A stretch of 64,000 nt of DNA, taken from contig JBGCFO010000001.1 of NCBI GenBank assembly GCA_045106955.1, positions 71,933 through 135,932 on the forward strand, given 5' to 3'. Shown here piece after piece: positions 26,425 to 34,482 of this stretch (positions are counted from its first letter, which is position 1; every line of letters begins with the position of its first letter). Origin of the DNA: JBGCFO01 sp045106955 (GTDB lineage: Bacteria > Pseudomonadota > Alphaproteobacteria > Rickettsiales > Rickettsiaceae). A program made the position numbers and the translations under genes. The notes under the pieces were generated by a model, which was not told where the DNA came from, ran no database searches, and was given only the letters and a program-made list of their open reading frames with translations.

Positions 26425-27468
26425 TTAATATCTTACCCCAGCGCTATTAAGAAGCATGATAATTTGTTTTTCACGGTTATTATATGCAATATCTAAAGCT
26501 GTATTATTGCGTAAATTAAATACGCCTGGATCAATGCCTCGTAATAACAAAAACTTAGATATAAAATAATCTTTATTTATTACAGCTACATTTAGTAAAT
26601 TATTTTGATTTGCATTTAAGGTTTGAAGGGTATTGTAATAATCCAATATAGCCCTTAATGCAAATAAATCCTTATGACTAGCTGCAAAAAACGCATTATT
26701 AATTGCAGTGGATAATTCATCTTCTGTGATCTGACGCTTTCTATTATAAAATAGATTGTCATATTGATTTATAAATTCATTAGTTAATTGAGTTTGACTT
26801 GCATTAATGAATATACTATAAAATTTACGAAATTGAGCAATATATTGAGAATAATCCATTAATCTACCTCGAGCCTTTGGAGTGATTTTGTCAAGAATTA
26901 CATCATCAGGCTTATCAAGCATAATAATTAACTCGCTTTTCGTAAATTCCTTCTTTATTTTTGCTTCTTTTGCAGCTCTAATTGCAGCTCTTTTTTTGGC
27001 CGCTATTTTTATCTGCTCTGCTTTTGTTAAATGTTTCTTTTTATGGTTAGTTTGTTTTTTGATTTCAATTGGTTTAATTGGTATATCTTTTACATTTTCA
27101 TGTAAGTCTTTTTTTTCAATTGGAATTGTCAAATCATCTTCAACTATAATTTTTTGATCTTCTATAAAATTTTCTATAGCATCTTCTATTGTATGAATTG
27201 TGCCTACAAAATTGTTATCTTCAGTTTTTTCTTTATTAGGTTTTTCAGTTGATTTTTTAGAAGTTGTATTAGCTGAATTTTTAACTACAGATTTTGCTTG
27301 GTGACGATTGCGTGATTTAGTATTATAGGGATTCGTGGTGGTTTTTTGTGAATTTTGCAATTGATTTGAACTAATATTCTTTTCCAGATCTATCTGGGTA
27401 TTGGCGCATACATTATTGGTAGATAGAAAAAAAATAATAGATGTAATAATAAAATTATTTCTTATCAT
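26425..27468 (-). CDS. Secreted ankyrin-like protein, Lys-rich
   Basis: Unknown function. I place the start at the ATG at 27468 (an upstream in-frame ATG at 27510 exists), because it opens directly on a signal peptide (MIRNNFIITSIIFFLS..NVCA) and overlaps popZ by 14 bp instead of 56. After the signal peptide comes a low-complexity Thr/Lys/Asn-rich region, then a basic helical stretch (about AEQIKIAAKKRAAIRAAKEA), and a C-terminal ankyrin-like array of two to three repeats: NNLLNVAVINKDYFISKFLLLRGIDP and NNTALDIAYNNREKQIIMLLNSAG. Export plus ankyrin repeats in an intracellular bacterium raises the possibility of an effector, but a periplasmic role is equally open. Translationally coupled to popZ by overlap. 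Confidence 0.65.
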   Translation of the reverse strand: MIRNNFIITSIIFFLSTNNVCANTQIDLEKNISSNQLQNSQKTTTNPYNTKSRNRHQAKSVVKNSANTTSKKSTEKPNKEKTEDNNFVGTIHTIEDAIENFIEDQKIIVEDDLTIPIEKKDLHENVKDIPIKPIEIKKQTNHKKKHLTKAEQIKIAAKKRAAIRAAKEAKIKKEFTKSELIIMLDKPDDVILDKITPKARGRLMDYSQYIAQFRKFYSIFINASQTQLTNEFINQYDNLFYNRKRQITEDELSTAINNAFFAASHKDLFALRAILDYYNTLQTLNANQNNLLNVAVINKDYFISKFLLLRGIDPGVFNLRNNTALDIAYNNREKQIIMLLNSAGVRY

Positions 27469-28018
27469 TTGGAATGAGTTTTTTAATTTCTTTTTCAACC
27501 AATTCTTCAACTAAAGATGGTAAGTTCTGATCTAACCATTTTTTTAATTGAGGTCTTATCAGTTCAATCATAAATTCTTCAATTGAACTACTACTATCTT
27601 TACGCTGATATTGATTAACTTCAATAGATTTTACTTTATTTGTAAATTTTTTTAAAGTATTTACAGTATCTGTTGCTGATTTATTAGAAATTAAAGCCTC
27701 ATCATTGCTATAATATTTGTTATCATCTGAGACCAATTGAGTTAATTCAAGTACATCTGGCGCTTTGGTATTTTTATCATTTTTATTTGATGTTTCAACG
27801 TTATCATAATAGCTGCCTTCATTTTGATAAAGAAATTTACTTGTATCGTGATTATCAGATTTTGTTTGAAATGGTTCTAATTCAGAAATGTTAGAATTTT
27901 TACTTTGCTTGTCTTTTTCATTATTATCAGCATCAGCAATATTTTTTTTACGTTTATCAATAATGGTTTTAATAGATTTTAGTATATCATCAATAGATGC
28001 ATCTTTATTTTTACGCAT
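27455..28018 (-). CDS. popZ: PopZ-like polar organising protein (DUF2497)
   Basis: PopZ self-assembles at the cell pole and tethers ParB-bound origins in Caulobacter. The two diagnostic ends are present: an N-terminal helix DASIDDILKSIKTIID (PopZ: EEILASIRRIIS) and a C-terminal oligomerisation region IEEFMIELIRPQLKKWLDQNLPSLVEE..EKEI (about 143-180). The middle is an acidic, Asn/Asp/Lys-rich disordered linker, as in the family. 187 aa is typical. It lies between tolC and the ankyrin-like gene on the minus strand, and MipZ, its functional partner through ParB, is encoded at 2653-3519. Confidence 0.88.
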   Translation of the reverse strand: MRKNKDASIDDILKSIKTIIDKRKKNIADADNNEKDKQSKNSNISELEPFQTKSDNHDTSKFLYQNEGSYYDNVETSNKNDKNTKAPDVLELTQLVSDDNKYYSNDEALISNKSATDTVNTLKKFTNKVKSIEVNQYQRKDSSSSIEEFMIELIRPQLKKWLDQNLPSLVEELVEKEIKKLIPNDKK

Positions 28019-28038
28019 ATTTTTTTAACCTATTTAAT

Positions 28039-29415
28039 TTACAAAATACGCAGCTTCGCATTTTTGAGTTCCAATGTAGGATTAAATGCTGTTAAGTTTT
28101 CAATGCCTAGCACGCCAGGTATCCATTGTCCAAGCAAAGCAAATATTTGCATACCAGATAATATATAAGCTTTTTCAGCATCAACATGAGATCTTTTCGC
28201 CTTGTTTAGTTGATCTTGCGCCTGCAAAACTTCTAGAATTGATTTTGTTCCAACCCTCTCGCCTTCCATAGTTCCATTGTAGGATATTTGAGCTGATTTA
28301 ACACCTTCTTCTGTAGAGGTAATATTTGATTTTGCAGCAAGAAATCCTTCCCAAAAGTTCGTTGCATCTGCATAATCTTTTTTCATTGCATTGTCTAGGC
28401 CTACCACAGCAGTTCTTGCTTGATACTTACTAGATCTAATCTGAACATAATCTGCACCACCTTTGCTTAATATAGGAACTGTAATATTAATGGCAGATTG
28501 TGTAGCTTTAGCTCTAGATGGCTGACTTGCAGACGCTTGAGGACGCGCTTTATAAAAAGCATCTGTTGTAGTTATTTGTAGAGCAACTTTTGGCAGCAAT
28601 GCTGATTGAGCAACTAAAACCCTAGCATTCGCAGCTTGAACTTGATCTTTTGCAGAGATTAACGCAGGATTATGTTGCAATGACAATTGATAAAATTCAT
28701 CAAATGAATTCGGTAAATTATTTGGCATTTCTGGTAGAGTGATATTTTCTGGCTCTAATTCAAAAGTTTTTAGAAACGATGCTCTAGCGCTTTGAAGATT
28801 AGCATATGCATTTATTTTTTCTGTTTGAGAATTTGCATATCCAGCTTGAGCCGTTGCAAGATCAGTATCAGTTGCTTCTCCTACGTGTAGTCTGATGGAA
28901 ACAGCATCTAATTGTGTTTTACTATTATCTAACATTATTTGAGCAATTTTATATTTCTCCTGCCACTCATAATAATCCAAATACGTTTGTATCATTTTAA
29001 GAATTATCTGTTGTTCTTTGAAATAATATTCTGCTATATATGCTCTTATAGCAGATTGAGTTGCCTTAAGATTTGGAATTGAACCGTCTCCAAATATATT
29101 TTGATTAATAGATAAAATATTATTATGCGAGCGAGTATCATAGCTATTATAAGGAGCCCCAGGTGTTGATTTTGTTTTATTTTTAGCTTTATTACCGCTA
29201 AATTGCATAGTAATATCTGGTAAAAATCTTGTAACAGCTGTTGGAAATGCTTGAATTTGAGTTAAAAATTCTATTCTTTGTAATTTTAACTCATCATTTG
29301 TATCGTATGCTGATTTTAAGGCTTCTTGCAATGTCATGCAAAAGGCTAATAAAGGAGAATTAACAGAAAAAATCACTAGAACAAAAGCTAGACATCGAAT
29401 CTTAAATTTATACAT
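28039..29415 (-). CDS. tolC: TolC family outer-membrane efflux channel
   Basis: Outer-membrane trimeric channel used by type I secretion and efflux systems. A signal peptide (about 1-26, LAFVLVIFSVNSPLLAFC) is followed by two structural repeats of long helices and beta strands. Recognisable TolC elements are MTLQEALKSAYDTNDELKLQR, VRLHVGEATDTDLATAQAGYANSQ, and in the second repeat ERVGTKSILEVLQAQDQLNKAKRSHVDAEKAYI. 458 aa is close to the usual ~450-490. No inner-membrane ABC exporter or adaptor is next to it, so the partner must be elsewhere. Confidence 0.93.
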   Translation of the reverse strand: MYKFKIRCLAFVLVIFSVNSPLLAFCMTLQEALKSAYDTNDELKLQRIEFLTQIQAFPTAVTRFLPDITMQFSGNKAKNKTKSTPGAPYNSYDTRSHNNILSINQNIFGDGSIPNLKATQSAIRAYIAEYYFKEQQIILKMIQTYLDYYEWQEKYKIAQIMLDNSKTQLDAVSIRLHVGEATDTDLATAQAGYANSQTEKINAYANLQSARASFLKTFELEPENITLPEMPNNLPNSFDEFYQLSLQHNPALISAKDQVQAANARVLVAQSALLPKVALQITTTDAFYKARPQASASQPSRAKATQSAINITVPILSKGGADYVQIRSSKYQARTAVVGLDNAMKKDYADATNFWEGFLAAKSNITSTEEGVKSAQISYNGTMEGERVGTKSILEVLQAQDQLNKAKRSHVDAEKAYILSGMQIFALLGQWIPGVLGIENLTAFNPTLELKNAKLRIL

Positions 29416-29653
29416 AAATTTCTAAGTAATTGCTTATTAAATGATTATAAAAAAATGCCAAATTCATCAATAGATTTAGCAAGATTATATAAATAAACAA
29501 CATTTATTGTGATATGTTGATCATATAATTATTGTATCTCTAAGTAGATGATATTAAATTTTACAAATAAAGCAACATATAATATTTCATTTTGCTTGTA
29601 TTATATTCTATTTATATTTTGTTCGGCAAATTTAGCAAATTCACTATTTATAT

Positions 29654-30385
29654 CTAAGATATTTGTGATAAAATTTGGTCTTGTATAGCAAATAATTCTT
29701 GAGTTTTAGATTGAGCTAAATTTAACATTGATATAAACTGCTCTTGAGTAAAACTGGTTTTTTCTGCCGTAGATTGTATCTCGACTATTTTTCCATCTTT
29801 TGTAAATACAAAATTTGCATCTACTTGAGCGTCTTTATCCTCTTGATAATCTAAGTCCACAATGATTTCGTTATTGTAGATTCCGCAAGAAATTGCTGCA
29901 ATTTGATCGATCATTATATTTTGCTTAATTTTCTTTTTTTTAATTAAAGAATTAACTAGCAAATTTAATGCTACATAGCTTCCAGTGATAGCAGTCACGC
30001 GCGTTCCACCATCTGCATTAATTACATCACAATCAATAACGATTTGACGTTGATTTAATTTGTTTAGATTAATAACAGATCTTAACGATCTACCAATTAG
30101 TCTTTGTATTTCTTGTGTTCTCGATGATTGCTTACCAATCACAGCTTCTCTTTTTACCCTTGTATGAGTCGAAGAAGGGAGTAAGCTATATTCTGCCGTC
30201 AACCAACCATGGTCTAAGCCGCGTAAAAAATAAGGCGTGGATTCTTCGTATGTTGCACAGCACAATATTTCAGTATTACCACATTTAATAATACATGAAC
30301 TTTCGTGATGAACGGAAGTGTGAGTTTTAATTGTAATATCACGTATTTGATCGTTTAATCTTTTCGACGGTCTAATTGATTTCAT
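29654..30385 (-). CDS. rph: Ribonuclease PH
   Basis: Phosphorolytic 3'-5' exoribonuclease that trims tRNA precursors. The opening MKSIRPSKRLNDQIRDITI, GWLTAEYSLLPSSTHTR, the RTQEIQRLIGRSLRS segment with catalytic-site arginines, and DCDVINADGGTRVTAITGSYVAL are strong family signatures. 243 aa is standard. Divergent from grpE with about 115 bp between, a pairing seen in many Alphaproteobacteria. Confidence 0.97.
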   Translation of the reverse strand: MKSIRPSKRLNDQIRDITIKTHTSVHHESSCIIKCGNTEILCCATYEESTPYFLRGLDHGWLTAEYSLLPSSTHTRVKREAVIGKQSSRTQEIQRLIGRSLRSVINLNKLNQRQIVIDCDVINADGGTRVTAITGSYVALNLLVNSLIKKKKIKQNIMIDQIAAISCGIYNNEIIVDLDYQEDKDAQVDANFVFTKDGKIVEIQSTAEKTSFTQEQFISMLNLAQSKTQELFAIQDQILSQIS

Positions 30386-30433
30386 AAATTTTGTTAAATT
30401 ATTAGTATTTTTAATTAAGCTAATGAATATCTC

Positions 30434-30461
30434 TTGAAAAAAAACTCAATGGAACTAATAT
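30434..30461 (+). promoter_or_regulatory. Candidate grpE promoter
   Basis: TTGAAA (30434-30439), 16 bp, TAATAT (30456-30461), ending 39 bp before the grpE ATG. The -35 is preceded by C, giving CTTGAAA, which is also the heat-shock sigma-32 -35 consensus; the downstream element does not clearly match the sigma-32 -10, so either sigma factor is possible. Confidence 0.45.
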
Positions 30462-30500
30462 TAGTATAAGTAAAATAAATGTACAATAAATAATATATTT

Positions 30501-31148
30501 ATGAAAGACTCAGATAAAAAAACAAACAATGATTTTAGTGAAAACATTGTGCATCAGAATAACAATGATAAAGAAAATTTAGATAATGATAGTGCAAAGG
30601 ATTCTGATCGTGAAAATGAATCTAATGAAGATATATCAAGCGAAAGCGAGTCAACTTTAGAACTAGAAGAATCTGATAATCAAGAAATTGTCAATCATTT
30701 GGAATCTAAGATTAAAGATTTGGAAAACCAAATATTGAGATTAGCAGCAGATGCAGAAAATGCCCGCAAACGCTATGAAAAAATGATAAAAGACTCAGAA
30801 ATTTATGCGGTTAGTAATTTTGCAAAAGATTTATTATCTGTAATGGATAGCTTATCCATGGCAATTGGTCATGGGGTTGGTAGTCAAAATACCCAAGTTC
30901 AAAAAATTATGGAAGGGGTTAACATTACCAAAAAAGAACTCAGCTCTGTATTTAATAAGCATAAATTAGAAGAAATTATTGCAAAACCTGGAGATATATT
31001 TGATTATAATATTCATAATGCAATTTCGCAAACTCAATCAGATGATTATAAAAATAATGAAATAGTTAGCGTTATGCAGTCTGGTTACAGACTTAACCAT
31101 CGTTTGTTACGACCAGCTATGGTTGTTGTAGCTAAAAATATAGCTTAA
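30501..31148 (+). CDS. grpE: Nucleotide exchange factor GrpE
   Basis: Cytosolic cochaperone that releases ADP from DnaK. The N-terminal ~75 residues are Asp/Glu/Asn/Ser-rich and disordered, then a long helix (about 75-115, KIKDLENQILRLAADAENAR) and the C-terminal beta domain ending HRLLRPAMVVVAK, the family signature. 215 aa is at the upper end of normal because of the acidic leader. It is divergent from rph and starts a plus-strand run with a secreted protein and a permease. Confidence 0.96.
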   Translation: MKDSDKKTNNDFSENIVHQNNNDKENLDNDSAKDSDRENESNEDISSESESTLELEESDNQEIVNHLESKIKDLENQILRLAADAENARKRYEKMIKDSEIYAVSNFAKDLLSVMDSLSMAIGHGVGSQNTQVQKIMEGVNITKKELSSVFNKHKLEEIIAKPGDIFDYNIHNAISQTQSDDYKNNEIVSVMQSGYRLNHRLLRPAMVVVAKNIA

Positions 31149-31166
31149 CTTTTATTAATACTAAAC

Positions 31167-32342
31167 ATGTGTAAAAAAATATGCGCTAGTTTCAAATATA
31201 TAATATGTTATGTATTTGTGCACTTACTCTTTCTTGCTAATCCTAATTGCTTAGCTAATAGCAATTCTATTATTAATTCAACATTCTTTATTAATGACTT
31301 ATATATAGAAGCGAAAGGATATAACATATATGAAGCCAAAATACGAGCTAATGACTTGGGTATGCGCAGAGCATTATCGATGGTTGCAAGTCAATATGGA
31401 ATTCAAGAAATTGATTTAGATAATATTCTATATCAAGAGCTCTTAGATAGTTTTAACATTAGCAAAGTCATAAATGAATCAATAAACGATGGTAAGTATA
31501 GTGCTGCTGTAAATTATAGCTATCATTTATACGAAGTACAAAAATTATTGTTTAAATATTCCGTGGATATTCCGCAAGATATTAATTACACATATTTAGT
31601 GATACCTATATTTAAGCAAAAAAATTTGATTAGAATCTTCAATGACAATAGTATATGGTCTAAGACTTGGGCTGATAGTCGTGAGCTATTAAAGCAAAAT
31701 GACATGATATATCCAAGAGCTACAAATGTTATAAAACAATATATCACACCACAAAACATATTGAGTTTAAGTTTTAATGATATTATTTCTGTTTTTAATT
31801 CATTGATTGTCAAAAACATTGTTCTTGTGGTATATGAATATTTTACAGATTTTCATACTGGTCAAAGTATTTTACAAATAAAATATATTGCAATATCACA
31901 TGACGACCACACTGAAACATTTAAAGAATATCGTATTAATTCTGATACTGATATTTCTAAATTAACTCAATACATTGTCCTAGATACAATCAAAATGTAT
32001 GGCAATCATGAAATAGATACGTCTTTATCATTGAGTGAGGTAGAACAAGTAGCAAATGTTCTAGACGATAATCAAACTGAATTACCTGGTATGAGAAAAA
32101 TAATATTTCATGCGTCAATTTTTACAGAAGAAGAGCTAAATATAATAGAGCAAAAGCTATATAATATTGAAGAGATAGAAGAGTTTTCATTATTGGCAGT
32201 AGGAGGCAAAGAATATGTTATTACAGTATTCACCAAATATAATAACTATGATTTAGCCAAAGGTTTTTATATAAATCACCTTAGCTTTAAAGAAGTAGAT
32301 GGCACTTATATATTATTAAATATTACAGATAAAGGTGCATGA
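31167..32342 (+). CDS. Secreted protein of unknown function, DUF2066-like
   Basis: A signal peptide is evident (about 1-30, KYIICYVFVHLLFLANPNCLA). The following segment (FINDLYIEAKGYNIYEAKIRANDLGMRRALSMVASQYGI) resembles DUF2066 proteins, which share the A..A...A...L..V pattern. The rest of the 391 residues has no motif I recognise. It overlaps the perM-like gene by 8 bp; in several Proteobacteria DUF2066 genes lie beside perM/hda, which supports the family guess. Location is probably periplasmic. Function is not known. Confidence 0.6.
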   Translation: MCKKICASFKYIICYVFVHLLFLANPNCLANSNSIINSTFFINDLYIEAKGYNIYEAKIRANDLGMRRALSMVASQYGIQEIDLDNILYQELLDSFNISKVINESINDGKYSAAVNYSYHLYEVQKLLFKYSVDIPQDINYTYLVIPIFKQKNLIRIFNDNSIWSKTWADSRELLKQNDMIYPRATNVIKQYITPQNILSLSFNDIISVFNSLIVKNIVLVVYEYFTDFHTGQSILQIKYIAISHDDHTETFKEYRINSDTDISKLTQYIVLDTIKMYGNHEIDTSLSLSEVEQVANVLDDNQTELPGMRKIIFHASIFTEEELNIIEQKLYNIEEIEEFSLLAVGGKEYVITVFTKYNNYDLAKGFYINHLSFKEVDGTYILLNITDKGA

Positions 32343-33396
32343 TCGTATTGTGAATAAGATATTTTTTTGGCTAGCTATAGCTAGCATTAACATGTTATTT
32401 TTATATTTGACGTTTAATGTTTGTATGTTATTTTTTATATCTTTCATAATAGCATATATGTTGCAGCCAGTAGTAAATTTTATTTGTCGCATATCTCAAT
32501 TTCCAAGATTGTTAGTTTCATCTTTAGTTTTTGCAATATTTGTATTTACAAGCATCATATTATTATCTATCTTGATACCTCTTGTGTATTCGCAAATTGC
32601 TCTTTTAATAATTAGAATACCCCAGTATTTTCATTATATACAAGAGTCTTTTATACCTATTGTTAACGATCAATTATCTAATCTAGACCCTCAGATTAGC
32701 AATAAAATATCAAATATTCTTAATGACGCGCTAAATAATTTATTAGAATTTATTAGTTCAGTAGTAAATCATACTTGGGATTACACTGTTAAAACCGTTG
32801 GTATTATATTGTTTATTTTATTAGTCCCTGTTTTATTATTTTATTTTATGCGAGATTGGAATTGTATGATCCAATCAATTGACTCAGTTCTTCCACTTAA
32901 GCATAAAAGTAAAATTAATGAAATTATCATTAAAATTCATTTATTGCTAGCGTCTTATATCAGAGGTCAGTTAAATATCTGTTTCTTGCTAGCTGCATTT
33001 TATTCTATTAGCTTCACTTTGATTGGATTAGACTTTGGTATTATAATAGGAATATTTTCTGGCATATCTTTAATCATTCCTTTTATAGGAGTGATCATGT
33101 CTATTGTAATTAGTACAATTGTATCATATTTTACTTTTTCTGTATCGATTCATATGCTATATGTATTGATCATATATCTCGTTGGTCACATAACAGAGAG
33201 TTACATATTATCTCCTAAGATTATTGGCAATAATATTGGATTGCACCCTTTGTGGATATTATTTTCTATATTCTCAATGCATCATCTCTTTGGTATATTA
33301 GGAGCGCTATTCGCTATACCAATTGCTGGTATTATTAAAATTCTTGTTACAGATGCTCTTAAATTCTACAAAACCAGTAGAGTTTACAACTATTGA
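32335..33396 (+). CDS. perM: AI-2E/PerM family membrane transporter
   Basis: Polytopic inner-membrane protein of the PerM/AI-2E family; substrates are poorly defined. Six to eight hydrophobic helices are visible, with the family motifs ISFIIAYMLQPVVNF in the N-terminal part, MRDWNCMIQSI after the central helix, SYIRGQLNICFLLA, and the C-terminal SYILSPKIIGNNIGLHPLWILFSI. 353 aa is normal. It starts 8 bp inside the 3' end of the DUF2066-like gene. Confidence 0.88.
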   Translation: MHDRIVNKIFFWLAIASINMLFLYLTFNVCMLFFISFIIAYMLQPVVNFICRISQFPRLLVSSLVFAIFVFTSIILLSILIPLVYSQIALLIIRIPQYFHYIQESFIPIVNDQLSNLDPQISNKISNILNDALNNLLEFISSVVNHTWDYTVKTVGIILFILLVPVLLFYFMRDWNCMIQSIDSVLPLKHKSKINEIIIKIHLLLASYIRGQLNICFLLAAFYSISFTLIGLDFGIIIGIFSGISLIIPFIGVIMSIVISTIVSYFTFSVSIHMLYVLIIYLVGHITESYILSPKIIGNNIGLHPLWILFSIFSMHHLFGILGALFAIPIAGIIKILVTDALKFYKTSRVYNY

Positions 33397-33456
33397 CTCT
33401 AAAAATCGGTAGAAGTACAATAGACTCCAGTAAAATAGATTCAAGTTAAGTTTCTT

Positions 33457-34482
33457 ATGTTAAACCAAATTTTAGATGAATTAAATTTTCAGATTAATTC
33501 TGTTACAACTTCTCAAGAATTGCAAAAATTGAAAATATCATTTCTTGGTAAAAAGAGCTTGATAAATCAAGAAATGTCTAAATTAAAAGATTTAGGGCAA
33601 GAAGAAAGAAAGCATGTTGGTCAGGAAATCAATAAAATAAAAATCAAGATTCAAGAGATAATTGATGCTCAAGAGCATTTTATTAAAGACAAGGAATTAA
33701 ATGAGCAATTGATGCAAGAGAGGATAGATCTAACAATAGATGCAAGGCAAAAAAATTTAGGTAGTATACATCCAATAACTCAATGTCTTGAAGAGTTGTT
33801 GCAAATTTTTTCAAAGTTTGGTTTTGTACAAAAAGATGGTCCAAACATTGAAAGTGATTGGTATAACTTTGAAGCTTTAAATATACCAAAAAATCATCCA
33901 GCAAGACAAATGCATGACACATTCTATCTTCGCAATGGTCATTTATTAAGAACTCACACTTCCAATGTACAAATTCGCACTATGGAATCTCAAGAACCTC
34001 CAATTAGAATAGTTTCAGCTGGAAGAGTATATAGATCAGATTCAGATGCAACTCATACACCAGTCTTTCATCAAATAGAAGGCTTGGTTGTTGATCGCAA
34101 TATTAATATGTCTCATCTAAAATATGTAATTATTGAATTTATCAAAGATTTTTTTGAAAAGCCTGATATCCAAATTCAATTTAGACCAAGTTTTTTCCCG
34201 TTTACAGAACCATCTGCTGAGGTTGATATTGCAATTGATGGTAGTAATTGGCTCGAAGTATTAGGTTGTGGCATGGTTCATCCAAAAGTTTTGCAAAATG
34301 TAAATATAGATCCAGACAAATATCAAGCATTTGCTTTTGGTTTAGGAGTGGAGCGTTTTGCGATGCTTAAATACGGAATATCTGATTTACGAGAATTTTT
34401 TGATGGCGATATGCGCTGGATTAAACATTACAATTTTGATGCTTTTGATGTGCCAAATTTAGCTAGGGGGTTAACTAAATGA
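33457..34482 (+). CDS. pheS: Phenylalanyl-tRNA synthetase alpha subunit
   Basis: Class II aminoacyl-tRNA synthetase catalytic subunit, active as (PheS-PheT)2. The N-terminal coiled-coil arm (about 1-85) is followed by motif 1 (HPARQMHDTFYL), motif 2 (LRTHTSNVQIRTM... RVYRSDSDATHTPVFHQIEG) and motif 3 (GLGVERFAMLKYGI). 341 aa is standard. Its stop overlaps the pheT start by 4 bp. Confidence 0.98.
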   Translation: MLNQILDELNFQINSVTTSQELQKLKISFLGKKSLINQEMSKLKDLGQEERKHVGQEINKIKIKIQEIIDAQEHFIKDKELNEQLMQERIDLTIDARQKNLGSIHPITQCLEELLQIFSKFGFVQKDGPNIESDWYNFEALNIPKNHPARQMHDTFYLRNGHLLRTHTSNVQIRTMESQEPPIRIVSAGRVYRSDSDATHTPVFHQIEGLVVDRNINMSHLKYVIIEFIKDFFEKPDIQIQFRPSFFPFTEPSAEVDIAIDGSNWLEVLGCGMVHPKVLQNVNIDPDKYQAFAFGLGVERFAMLKYGISDLREFFDGDMRWIKHYNFDAFDVPNLARGLTK

